This document shows positions 1-7,673 of a DNA stretch of 14,204 bases, in pieces. Positions within the stretch are counted from its first letter, which is position 1. Every line of letters starts with the position of its first letter. A model generated the notes under the pieces. The model was not told the DNA's origin. It was given only the letters and a program-made list of their open reading frames with translations, and did no database searches. Origin of the DNA: Candidatus Bathyarchaeota archaeon (GTDB taxonomy: Archaea; Thermoproteota; Bathyarchaeia; Bathyarchaeales; UBA233); contig JANXEP010000007.1 in the NCBI GenBank assembly GCA_025057795.1, positions 1 to 14,204 on the forward strand, read 5' to 3'. A program made the translations under genes and the position numbers.

Positions 1-1132
1 CGGCCCGGCCCATTAATGTTGGGGTCTTGTCTGGTTTGGGTTGAGGGGCTGTTTTGCGGCGCATCTTTTTTGCGGCTAGTAGGCTTAAGGCTGCTGTTAT
101 TGTTAGGGCTGCGGTGATGATGGCTGTTTGGCTTAGGGGTAGGGGCTGTTCTTTGGATGTTGGCTCCTCTCCGGCTGTTTCCTCTGGAGGCACAGGGTAT
201 CCTGAGGCTCCGAGTGGCTTTATGTAATGTACCTCGCCTGTGTCAGCCCATATCCCCACCATTATTCCCGTAACAAAGCCCGGATAGGTCTTGTCTAGGT
301 ATAGGGTGACGTGCCAGTGCGGATAAAGCGTAAGCGGCTCCCTCTCAAATAGGCTTAGGCTAGCCTGAACAGGCTCATCAAGAATCCTAAACTCCCTAAC
401 GACGGTTACATTAGGCTCAACACCAACCCTCCACGAAAAATTACCCGCAAGCCCACGGGCGATTCCTATAGCCTCCGCTCTTGAAACTTTAACTTCTAGG
501 CTGCCAACTTTGCACAGTACATATGGTTCAAAGAACATTCTAAACTCTCCATTTTCGAACTGTATTGCAGGTCCATCTAACTCGAAGTCGCCATATAAAA
601 GACGCCAGCTGAGGCCAGCGTCTCTGTCTCCAATACTAAACTCCAACTTCATATTCCCAATGGTTATGTTCCCCGTTTCAGCTTTTGGGATCTTTTCAAG
701 CATCTCGCTGAGCATTACATACTTCTGATCTCCGGTCCACCTTACATATCTTTCTAAGAAGGCTTTCGCCCTCTTAATATACCCTATGGGCTGCGGTTGG
801 GAGTAGTGTATAACGCCCTCCCTGTTGAATATGTCGAATGAACGCACAAAATCCTTTCTAAAAATGAATAGAACGCTGAACTTGCTGTCTTTGGATTCAA
901 GCCTATAAGCAACCTCCATACAATCCATCTCCTTCCCATAAGTAGGGTCACAGCAGCCTAAAACCGTCAATTTATACCTTAACAGATCTACTTGAAGCAC
1001 GTCACTCAAGAACGATAAAGCTCTATCCAAATACCGCTCCTCCGATCCAACACTATTTGATCGGGCATGTAGAGTTAGACCCAAAAGGAGGATCAAACAT
1101 ATCAGGAGAAATCCTAAAACATACTTTCTCAT
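1..1132 (-). CDS. Membrane-anchored surface protein with PepSY-like region (3' end cut off by window)
   Basis: The frame is open for 377 codons from an ATG at 1132 and has no stop before the window edge, so the gene is partial. Residues 1-22 are a hydrophobic signal or anchor segment (MRKYVLGFLLICLILLLGLT). The middle has no motif I can name. Residues about 215-305 look like a PepSY-type fold: a helix with SRAEAIGIARGLAG, then strands including YPHWHV and a WADTGEV hairpin. After a Pro/Glu-rich linker (about 313-333) comes a second hydrophobic helix (about 335-354) and a basic KKMRRK stop-transfer tail. This suggests a protein on the outer face of the membrane, held by its C-terminus. The ATG overlaps the stop of the upstream gene as ATGA, so the two are probably translated together. 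A role as partner or inhibitor of the upstream peptidase-like protein is only an inference from PepSY biology and gene order. Confidence 0.8.
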   Translation of the reverse strand, partial: MRKYVLGFLLICLILLLGLTLHARSNSVGSEERYLDRALSFLSDVLQVDLLRYKLTVLGCCDPTYGKEMDCMEVAYRLESKDSKFSVLFIFRKDFVRSFDIFNREGVIHYSQPQPIGYIKRAKAFLERYVRWTGDQKYVMLSEMLEKIPKAETGNITIGNMKLEFSIGDRDAGLSWRLLYGDFELDGPAIQFENGEFRMFFEPYVLCKVGSLEVKVSRAEAIGIARGLAGNFSWRVGVEPNVTVVREFRILDEPVQASLSLFEREPLTLYPHWHVTLYLDKTYPGFVTGIMVGIWADTGEVHYIKPLGASGYPVPPEETAGEEPTSKEQPLPLSQTAIITAALTITAALSLLAAKKMRRKTAPQPKPDKTPTLMGRA

Positions 1133-2511
1133 GGCAACTTCATACCTCCATCTCCCCAGACTCTAACCTTATTAAATAACCATTTGTTTTGCTCTGGGAA
1201 GTACTGCCACCAGCCTCGATAGATGGTGGATGCCTCAAAGGGTTTACCAATATGTTGCCTGGAGGACGCGTTAAGAGCTTCTTTCACGTTGTAATTGTAC
1301 ACTAGCATATAGCGATAAAACGTTTTAACGAAGTCCGCGTATGTATATGTTCCGTATCCTGTTGTGTTGCTTAGTGGCATAGAGTAGTATTGCCATCCTA
1401 TGAAGCATCTTCCGCGTCCATCCGGCCTGGCATATCCGTCTAGGCTTAGGCCTTGCTGTCTCGTCCTTTTAATCCATGACGCAGCCATACCCCATGTGTG
1501 GCCCGTTGTAACAGACACGTAGTCTATGTAGCACCACGTTCTATAGTATGCGCCCCCTCCGTTGATCACTCTGAAGTATAAGTATATGCTTTGACCAGCA
1601 TACGCACTCAGGTCTATTATAACCTGGTCCTCAAGCCACTTAACCTCTGTCAAGCTGCCTCGGGCAACCCCCGCCCCTCCCTTATAGAACACCCTCGTTG
1701 GGTTGCCCCCAACTGGCGCGATGTAGACCTCAAACCTATCATAATCGGCTCTGTCGTAAGTGTATAGGTGGTACCAGAAGGTCAACCACACTTGGACCCC
1801 CGCTGGTAAGCTTATGAGCTGATAGGCGTAGGCGAATTTGTCTTTACCTAGGGCTGCAGTTTTGAAGCCAAGCAATAGCGAGTACGAGCCCAAAAGCCCA
1901 TCCTCATTCGTGACCGTGCGGTCGCCATCGCCTCTAAGAACCCAGTAGCTGCTCCCGCTTTTAAATCCCCCGTTCCTAACAAGCTGCGCTATCGAGCCTA
2001 TCACCTCCCCAGTTTGATCCTCGTTCGCCGTTCCACAGCTCCATAGAACCACAAACTTGTGCCTGGCGTTTAGCGTCCTAGCCCCCAATTTGCGCACCAT
2101 ATATCCTATCGCAGTGTCTAAGTCCGCCATCGTTATCATAGAGGAACATGTGGTTGTGATGGTAATACGGATCTTGACCGGGTGTCCTATATACGAGTGC
2201 CCCCTATAATAGATGGCTACAAAGTCATATGGATATGTCTCAAAATATTCCGCAATATAGTAGACATAACAATTCTGCGTGTTCGCACCACATAGGTTGC
2301 CTACGTAAGCGTACCTGCCAGTCTGAGAAAAAAGCTGAGCAATGTAGCTGCAAACCTCAATAGCCAGCTGGGCCTCAGAGCCCTCAAGCTGGGCAGCAAT
2401 GCCGTAAACAACAGACGCACTGAGCCCGGCGCACACATTTGCAGAACTAGCAACAGCCAACAGTAACAAAAATAATAAGCCTATGTAACACCAGAGCCCC
2501 GGTCGGCGCAT
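1129..2511 (-). CDS. Secreted caspase-fold-like (clan CD) cysteine peptidase candidate with inserted beta-sandwich domain
   Basis: 460 residues. Residues 10-28 form a signal peptide (LLFLLLLAVASS core), so the protein is exported. Residues 96-110 are a hydrophobic strand ending in YYRGHS (His105), and residues 152-160 are a strand ending in LWSCG (Cys159). This strand-GH then strand-SC spacing is typical of the His/Cys dyad of caspase-fold peptidases. Residues about 178-335 look like a separate jelly-roll or MAM/CBM-like domain: it begins NGGFKSGSSYW and ends with IDLSAYAGQSIYLYFRV and YIDYVSVTTG. Residues 365-425 (CFIGWQYY, then YADFVKTFYRYML, VKEALNASS) then read like the C-terminal part of a caspase-type fold, so the sandwich seems inserted into it. 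The first gene of a two-gene operon, overlapping the next by four bases. I am confident it is a secreted protein, and only moderately confident of the peptidase fold. Catalytic activity is unproven. Confidence 0.8.
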   Translation of the reverse strand: MRRPGLWCYIGLLFLLLLAVASSANVCAGLSASVVYGIAAQLEGSEAQLAIEVCSYIAQLFSQTGRYAYVGNLCGANTQNCYVYYIAEYFETYPYDFVAIYYRGHSYIGHPVKIRITITTTCSSMITMADLDTAIGYMVRKLGARTLNARHKFVVLWSCGTANEDQTGEVIGSIAQLVRNGGFKSGSSYWVLRGDGDRTVTNEDGLLGSYSLLLGFKTAALGKDKFAYAYQLISLPAGVQVWLTFWYHLYTYDRADYDRFEVYIAPVGGNPTRVFYKGGAGVARGSLTEVKWLEDQVIIDLSAYAGQSIYLYFRVINGGGAYYRTWCYIDYVSVTTGHTWGMAASWIKRTRQQGLSLDGYARPDGRGRCFIGWQYYSMPLSNTTGYGTYTYADFVKTFYRYMLVYNYNVKEALNASSRQHIGKPFEASTIYRGWWQYFPEQNKWLFNKVRVWGDGGMKLP

Positions 2512-2970
2512 AACCTTCCATTACAAAATGATTTAAAAACATTCTAATAAAACTTACCGTATTTTCACGGCTTGATGAAAAGACCAAGCCACGACCCACA
2601 GTTCATGTCATGATGATGGCAGAACATGAAGTTAAAAAGCGGCAGGATTCACTTAATTTTTTAATTGCATACGGCTCGGCCCACTAAAATCTTGAGCGAC
2701 CCGTATCAGAACGTTCTTTCTGGAATGGATAAATATTAAAGCCAATTTAGCAGCTACTCAAGAGCGCGAATACAAGGCGGCCATTTCAAAAGTCGACAGT
2801 TAAATCCACCGTAACCGCCACAACCACCCAGAACGTTTGGCCTGCACCGCAGTCAAAAACACTTTACATCGCCTCACCACTTTTATTCTTAAAATTATGA
2901 AAATACACTTTAATGGTGGACTGCTTCTTCGCTAGACTGTTGTTATTGAGAGCCTCTTAATAGATGCTTA
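2512..2970. other. 459-base non-coding gap between secreted module and asd
   Basis: I see no convincing gene here on either strand. It must hold the 3' end signals of asd (reading leftward) and the promoter of the secreted module. A 7-base inverted repeat, TTCATGT (2602-2608) and ACATGAA (2624-2630), could be a protein-binding site but may be chance. No tRNA arms were recognised. Confidence 0.5.
2531..2540 (-). promoter_or_regulatory. TATA-like box for the secreted two-gene module
   Basis: On the minus strand this reads GTTTTTAAAT. Its centre is about 25 bases upstream of the ATG at 2511, which would place transcription start almost on the start codon. A leaderless or very short-leader mRNA is therefore likely, as is common in archaea. 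Only a weak purine run lies before the ATG. Judged by eye. Confidence 0.4.
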
Positions 2971-4023
2971 TTAAATATATCCTTTTTTGGCGGCCAGCTC
3001 TGCGCTTAAAAGTCCAGCTCCGGCGGCGCCTCTTATTGTGTTATGGCCTAGGCAGATATATTTGATCGTTAAGACGTTGTCCTTTCTTATTCTGCCAACA
3101 ACTATGCTCATCCCTTTCCCTTCTTCTCTATCAAGCCTTGGCTGAGGCCTGTCTTTTTCCTCTCGCACTATTATGGGTTTTTCAGGTGCGGAGGGGAGTT
3201 TAAGCATTTGAGGCTCGCCCTTAAAGTTTCTAAATGCTTCCTTAACATCCTCTATTGAAGTATCTTCTTCAAGTTCGGCGAAAACGCATTCCAAATGGCC
3301 ATCTTTAACGTTGACTCTGTTACAGCTTGCGCTCACTTTAATGCTCGCTGGTTGGATTTTGCTATTATCAAGTCTTCCAAGAATTTTTAAAGTTTCAAGC
3401 TCTATTTTTTCCTCCTCTCCGGGAATGTATGGTAAGACGTTGTCTATTATACTTAAGGATGGCACGCCTGGAAACCCGGCTCCGCTGAGGGCTTGCATCG
3501 TTGAAACCACGACTTTCTTTAAGCCAAATTGCATCAGCGGCTTCAAGGTGATTGCTAATTGAATGGTTGAGCAGTTCGGGTCTGTGGATATAAAACCGTT
3601 CCATCCTCTCCGTTCCCTCTGGATTTTCACGAGCTCTAAGTGTTCCGGGTTCACCTCCGGTATTAGGAGGGGAACGTCCTCTTCAAGCCTGTGGGCGCTT
3701 GCTTTGCTAAAAACTGGGTATGTTTTGGCAAACTCTTCCTCTAGGGGAGCGGCAATGTCCGACGGTAGTGCTGAAAAAACAAAGTCGATGTTTCCAGCCC
3801 TCTCAACAGACTTAACATCGGTGTTCACCACATGCATCTCGGCTATTTCGTGTGGCATGTCTCCCTCCAAAACCCAAGTACAAGCCTCACCATAGGACTT
3901 TCCCGCAGACTTTTCAGAGGCCGCGAGCACCTCAATTTCAAACCATGGATGGTTATGAAGTAATTGGATAAATCTTTGGCCTACGACCCCTGTTGCCCCA
4001 AGGACGGCAACCTTCCTCTTCAC
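2971..4023 (-). CDS. asd: Aspartate-semialdehyde dehydrogenase
   Basis: 350 residues, normal length. The enzyme reduces aspartyl phosphate to aspartate semialdehyde with NADPH in the cytoplasm, the branch-point step for lysine, methionine and threonine. The N-terminus has the nucleotide-binding loop GATGVVGQRF (residues 9-18). The active-site cysteine lies in STDPNCSTIQ (Cys151), and the conserved active-site His is in VKDGHLECVF (His243). The C-terminus has LGHNTIRGAAGAG. The layout is that of the archaeal/fungal-type Asd. The start is GTG, 7-8 bases after GAGGTG. It lies 71 bases downstream of the Lrp-type gene in the same direction, so they may be cotranscribed, and both are divergent from the lysine operon that uses the product. 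Confidence 0.97.
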   Translation of the reverse strand: MKRKVAVLGATGVVGQRFIQLLHNHPWFEIEVLAASEKSAGKSYGEACTWVLEGDMPHEIAEMHVVNTDVKSVERAGNIDFVFSALPSDIAAPLEEEFAKTYPVFSKASAHRLEEDVPLLIPEVNPEHLELVKIQRERRGWNGFISTDPNCSTIQLAITLKPLMQFGLKKVVVSTMQALSGAGFPGVPSLSIIDNVLPYIPGEEEKIELETLKILGRLDNSKIQPASIKVSASCNRVNVKDGHLECVFAELEEDTSIEDVKEAFRNFKGEPQMLKLPSAPEKPIIVREEKDRPQPRLDREEGKGMSIVVGRIRKDNVLTIKYICLGHNTIRGAAGAGLLSAELAAKKGYI

Positions 4024-4094
4024 TTCAACTCACCTCTTAAGGTTGCATTTCTTACAATTGGATTCGGCTTTATTACTCTATCCATCATGGTTTT

Positions 4095-4505
4095 TCACCA
4101 GCTTCTAAGAATGATCATCGTGTTTGTTTTTATGACGCCGTCTATTTTGCGAATTTTCTCAATGCATTCGTTAACCTCGGCTATGCTCATAGCCGATATT
4201 ATGGTTGCAATGTCATATTCTCCTGTAACCTCATATACGGTGTCAATGTGGGGTATTTTCAATAACTCGGTCGAAATTTCAGAAGTTGGAATTGAGGGGT
4301 TCACAGAAACCAGCGCTATTGCTTCGGCGCCTTCAGAAAGCGAGAGCTTCAACGTGAATCGCTTGATGACGCCAGAACCGACGAGATCTTTGATTCTCTT
4401 TCTGACGGCGGCTTCTGATAAACCGACAGCCTTTCCAATCTCGCTGTAGGTAGCTCGCCCGTTCTGTTTGAGGATTTGAATGATTTTCCTATCTATTTCA
4501 TCCAT
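4095..4505 (-). CDS. Lrp/AsnC-family transcription regulator, probably of lysine biosynthesis
   Basis: 136 residues, a typical minimal Lrp/AsnC protein. Residues 1-55 form the winged helix-turn-helix (DEIDRKIIQILKQNGRATYSE, then GLSEAAVRKRIKDLVGSGVIKRF). Residues about 62-136 form the RAM effector domain (beta-alpha-beta-beta-alpha-beta, with HIDTVYEVTGEYDIATII). Proteins of this family form dimers or octamers and sense amino acids. The gene is upstream of asd and divergent from dapA, so the shared 130-base region is where it would act. By position it resembles Sulfolobus LysM, which controls lysine genes there, but here the pathway is the diaminopimelate route. Lysine as ligand is an inference. 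Confidence 0.92.
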   Translation of the reverse strand: MDEIDRKIIQILKQNGRATYSEIGKAVGLSEAAVRKRIKDLVGSGVIKRFTLKLSLSEGAEAIALVSVNPSIPTSEISTELLKIPHIDTVYEVTGEYDIATIISAMSIAEVNECIEKIRKIDGVIKTNTMIILRSW

Positions 4506-4635
4506 TTTTATTCCTTGGTACGTTTTTCGTATTTATTTTGAAATATATTTACTAAATATTTAAAATTTTTTCCGAAATTCTTATAAACTTGACTGATTTT
4601 ATACCAAAAAGCTCACAGTTTGGAGGAGTTGCGTG
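4506..4635. promoter_or_regulatory. Divergent promoter region between Lrp-type gene and the lysine operon
   Basis: For dapA, a TATA box TTATAAA lies at 4581-4587, predicting transcription start near 4610, then GGAGG at 4622-4626. For the regulator, AT-rich TATA-like stretches lie at about 4541-4565 on the opposite strand. The segment AAATATATTTACTAAATATTT (about 4541-4561) is an imperfect palindrome and a plausible Lrp operator overlapping the regulator's own promoter. Boxes were judged by eye. Confidence 0.5.
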
Positions 4636-5673
4636 ATGAACATGTTTAGGGGCTGTTATACCGCCCTGATAACTCCCATGCTTAAAGATGGACGGGTGAA
4701 TGTCGAGGGTCTCCAAAATCTAGTGGAATTTCAAAAATCCCAGAAGGTAAGCGGAGTCCTTGCCGTTGGAACAACCGGCGAAAGCCCCACACTGGACCCT
4801 AAAGAGCAGCTCCTTGTCATCGAGAAGACTTACGAATTTAGCTCCGGCAAGCTGTTGACGATTGCTGGAACTGGCTGCAATTGCACTCGCAAAACATTGG
4901 AGGGCACTAAGAAAGCCTATGATATTGGTCTAAGGGCCTTTCTACTTGTAGATCCATACTACAATGGACCAAGCTCCCTGGAAATAAGACGTGAGTACGT
5001 CGCCCCAGTGGCTGAGCGTTTTCCAGATGCCCAAATAATCCCATACGTCATACCGGGGAGAACTGGAACGCAGCTGTTGCCGCATGATCTTGCCATTCTT
5101 CATAGGGAACACTCAAACGTTAGGGCTGTTAAGGAGGCTACTGGCGACTTTGAGAATATGAAGCTAACAAGAAAATTGTGTGGAGAAAACTTTGACATAC
5201 TTTCAGGTGACGACGATAAAACCTTCAAGATGATGATGGATGATGCGATTAAAGCTTCTGGAGTAATCTCAGTCGCATCAAACGTGGCGCCTGCCGCTGT
5301 CCAAAGGATGACGGAACTGCTTCTGGAAAAAAGGGTGAACGAAGCCGCGGAAATTTGCCAGAAACTAAACCCTCTATTTCAAATAGTAACTGTTAAAACG
5401 GTTGAAGAAACAGCCTTTGGCGAAGTCGTTGTTAGGGCAAGGAACCCGCTACCATGCAAAACTTTAATGAACATCCTTGGAATGCCCGCGGGCCCCTTGA
5501 GGCCACCTCTCGGGAAAATGACAAAAAAGGGTTTGGAGGTAGTTTTGAAAGCTGCGAGGGAAGTTTATGAAAAAAGCCCTGAAATTCTAGCGCCAGTTGA
5601 GAGTTTCTTTGACGTCGACTTGTCTGAAAGGCTTTACAACGAAAGGTACTGGAAAGGGCTAGTCTATGATTAG
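4636..5673 (+). CDS. dapA: 4-hydroxy-tetrahydrodipicolinate synthase (DapA/NAL-family aldolase)
   Basis: 345 residues. Condenses pyruvate with aspartate semialdehyde, the first committed step to lysine. It shows GTTGESP (pyruvate-binding Thr-Thr, residues 46-47), a Tyr in YVIPGRTG (Tyr137) and the Schiff-base lysine in RAVKEATGD (Lys166). The usual length is about 290-300, so there is a C-terminal extension of about 45 residues (from LKAAREVYEKSP to the end). A GTG three bases upstream (4633) is an alternative start; both follow GGAGG at suitable spacing. It is the first gene of the operon and overlaps dapB by 8 bases. Related aldolases of the same superfamily act on sugar acids, but the surrounding lysine genes settle the assignment. 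Confidence 0.95.
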   Translation: MNMFRGCYTALITPMLKDGRVNVEGLQNLVEFQKSQKVSGVLAVGTTGESPTLDPKEQLLVIEKTYEFSSGKLLTIAGTGCNCTRKTLEGTKKAYDIGLRAFLLVDPYYNGPSSLEIRREYVAPVAERFPDAQIIPYVIPGRTGTQLLPHDLAILHREHSNVRAVKEATGDFENMKLTRKLCGENFDILSGDDDKTFKMMMDDAIKASGVISVASNVAPAAVQRMTELLLEKRVNEAAEICQKLNPLFQIVTVKTVEETAFGEVVVRARNPLPCKTLMNILGMPAGPLRPPLGKMTKKGLEVVLKAAREVYEKSPEILAPVESFFDVDLSERLYNERYWKGLVYD

Positions 5674-6457
5674 AATTTGTGTTGCTGGCGCCACTGGGCG
5701 AATGGGACGGACAGTTATCTCAGAAGCTATGAACAGGAATTTTGAAATTGTTGGAGCAGTGGCTTCTCCAAAAAATCCTGGGCTTGGCAAAACACTGCGG
5801 GAGTTGAAAGTCTGTGATTTAGACGTGCCACTTTATGGTCCCTCGAGAATTAGGGAGGCATTGGAAAAGGCGGATGTTTACTTAAGTTTCACAACACCAG
5901 AAGCTGAGCTTGTCAATGTTCCCGAAGTTGCAGACATGGGCAGGCGAATAGTTATGGGCACAACGGGTTTCACTGAAGAACAGTTGAATGGGCTTAAGAC
6001 ATTTGTTTCGTCAAGGGTTCCGGCTGTTTTTGCTTCAAACTTTTCCATAGGCGTGAACTTTATGTTTAAAATGCTTCGTCAACTGGTTCATTTGCCAGAC
6101 GAGTATGAAATTAGCATAGTGGAAGCCCATCACTCAAAGAAAAGGGATGCACCAAGCGGAACCGCATTATCTATGGCGAAAATTATCGCTGCCACTAGAG
6201 GTTACGGCAAAATGGTGCATGGAAGAGAGAAAATATCCTTGCGGGCACGCGACGAGCTTGAGGTTTTGTCAGTGAGAGCTGGGGGGATTCCGGGAATCCA
6301 TGAAGTGATAGTTGCTGGATTATATGATATGATTTCCATAAGTCATGTCGCTTTTTCCAGAAACACCTTCGCGTTGGGTGCGCTTCGCGCTGCAGAATGG
6401 GTAATGAAGCAGAGGCAGCCTGGAGTATACTCGATGGAAGATGTTTTAAGCAGTTAA
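5666..6457 (+). CDS. dapB: 4-hydroxy-tetrahydrodipicolinate reductase
   Basis: 263 residues, normal for DapB. Reduces the DapA product to tetrahydrodipicolinate with NAD(P)H. The N-terminal Rossmann loop is GATGRMGRTV (residues 8-17), followed by GTTGF (98-102). The catalytic signature is VEAHHSKKRDAPSGTAL, with His155/His156, Lys159 and the substrate-binding DAPSGTA. IHEVIVAG lies near the end. The ATG overlaps the end of dapA (stop at 5671-5673), so translation is probably coupled. Confidence 0.97.
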   Translation: MIRICVAGATGRMGRTVISEAMNRNFEIVGAVASPKNPGLGKTLRELKVCDLDVPLYGPSRIREALEKADVYLSFTTPEAELVNVPEVADMGRRIVMGTTGFTEEQLNGLKTFVSSRVPAVFASNFSIGVNFMFKMLRQLVHLPDEYEISIVEAHHSKKRDAPSGTALSMAKIIAATRGYGKMVHGREKISLRARDELEVLSVRAGGIPGIHEVIVAGLYDMISISHVAFSRNTFALGALRAAEWVMKQRQPGVYSMEDVLSS

Positions 6458-6483
6458 CCTCAAACGGGGGGGCTGAACTAACT

Positions 6484-7662
6484 TTGGTTGGGCAAAGGGT
6501 TGTTGTAAAGTTTGGCGGGGCGGAACTACGCTGCGGAGAATCTTTCAGACAGGCAGCTGAAATGGTTAAAGCAGCATGCTTTAAAGAAGTGGTCGTTGTT
6601 GTCTCTGCCATGGAGAAAACAACGGATAACCTGATCAACCATGTTAGGCTCATTGGGAAAATCGGCGACGCAGACTATGCTGACATAGTGTCCATGGGGG
6701 AAAGAATAAGCGCTAGAATGTTTAGTTCAACTCTTAAAGCAGCTGGTTTAACCTCCACGTATTTTGATCCACAGAGTCCAAACTGGCCTATAATAACAGA
6801 TTCGAATTTCCTTGAGGCGGAGCCAGATCTTGAAGAAACTAAGAGAAGGGTTAAAGCGTATATTGAGCCGCTTTTAGGCAGCTGTGTTCCAGTTGTTTGT
6901 GGTTTTGTGGGCAGGGACAAAGGAGAACGAGTGACTTTATTAGGTAGGGGTGGAAGCGATATAACCGCAACTTTGCTTGGCAATTGTCTAAATGCTGATG
7001 AGGTTATTCTCGTAAAAAACACGGAGGGGGTTTTGTCCGCAGATCCATCGCTTGTTCCCAACGCAAAACCGCTTCGAGAAATTTCTGTTGAGGAAATGTT
7101 TTCTTTAGCCCAGGGCGGAGCAAAAATAGTTCATCCGAAAGCCCTCAAATACAAGCTTCCATACCAAAGATTGAGAGTTGTTAGCTTCAATAACGGGCTA
7201 ACCTCGGACGGAACTGAGATTGTAGGCGCCTTCTCCAACCCTTTTGAGGTTAGAAGATACAACGGCTTGTGTGCCGTAACTTTTGTTGGAGAACTTAACG
7301 CTGTAAACCTTGGAAAAGCCATAGGCTCTTTTGCTGGTAATAAAATTGCTGGTTTGAGCACCGGCAGAAACTCTGTAACGGTGTTTGCAGAAGTAAACGA
7401 TAAGAAAGCCCTACTTTCTCAGTTATGCCAAACAGAAGGAGTCAAAGGCGTGAGCTTAAAGGAGAATGTCGGCGCCATGGAGGTTTTAAGCCCAGAATTT
7501 ATTGAGACCCCGGGGTGGGTTGCTAAGATATCCAGCGCTCTCGCCGAGAAAGGGATAAACATCGTGGAAGTTTCTTCAAGCAAAGCTACAATCGCCGTTT
7601 TTCTGGAGGAAAAAGACTTGGAAAAAGCTTTAGAAGCCATCAAAGCCCTTAAAGGAGACTAG
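6484..7662 (+). CDS. lysC: Aspartate kinase
   Basis: 392 residues from TTG. Phosphorylates aspartate, the entry step for lysine and homocysteine. It has the kinase N-terminus VVVKFGG (Lys9), SMGERISAR (about 69-78), GRGGSDITA (154-162), and C-terminal ACT repeats ending with VAKISSALAEKGINIVEVSSS, which usually bind an amino-acid effector such as lysine. No homoserine dehydrogenase is fused. Start choice: an ATG at 6397 is in frame but would overlap dapB by 61 bases, has no ribosome site and adds 29 residues before the family's usual N-terminus. The TTG puts KFGG at residue 9, as in relatives. The G-run at 6465-6472 may serve as ribosome site, at longer than ideal spacing. Confidence 0.95.
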   Translation: MVGQRVVVKFGGAELRCGESFRQAAEMVKAACFKEVVVVVSAMEKTTDNLINHVRLIGKIGDADYADIVSMGERISARMFSSTLKAAGLTSTYFDPQSPNWPIITDSNFLEAEPDLEETKRRVKAYIEPLLGSCVPVVCGFVGRDKGERVTLLGRGGSDITATLLGNCLNADEVILVKNTEGVLSADPSLVPNAKPLREISVEEMFSLAQGGAKIVHPKALKYKLPYQRLRVVSFNNGLTSDGTEIVGAFSNPFEVRRYNGLCAVTFVGELNAVNLGKAIGSFAGNKIAGLSTGRNSVTVFAEVNDKKALLSQLCQTEGVKGVSLKENVGAMEVLSPEFIETPGWVAKISSALAEKGINIVEVSSSKATIAVFLEEKDLEKALEAIKALKGD

Positions 7663-7673
7663 GAGGTTTTTCA

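Noticed and set aside
510..728. 72-residue plus-strand frame
   Set aside because: It lies opposite the partial surface-protein gene, which has a good start, signal peptide and a 377-codon frame. The plus-strand product has no ribosome site or recognisable feature.
2602..2630. Possible C/D-box RNA (ATGATGA at 2609-2615) with flanking inverted repeat
   Set aside because: No matching D box (CTGA) at suitable distance and no supporting context.
2640..2830. Possible tRNA in the asd/secreted-module gap
   Set aside because: No T-arm consensus and no consistent cloverleaf stems could be found on either strand.
3311..4449. Several plus-strand frames of 80-160 residues
   Set aside because: All are antisense shadows of asd and the Lrp-type gene, whose products are clearly recognised on the minus strand.
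6397..6483. 29-residue upstream extension of aspartate kinase
   Set aside because: It would overlap dapB by 61 bases, has no ribosome site and places the KFGG motif too far from the N-terminus.
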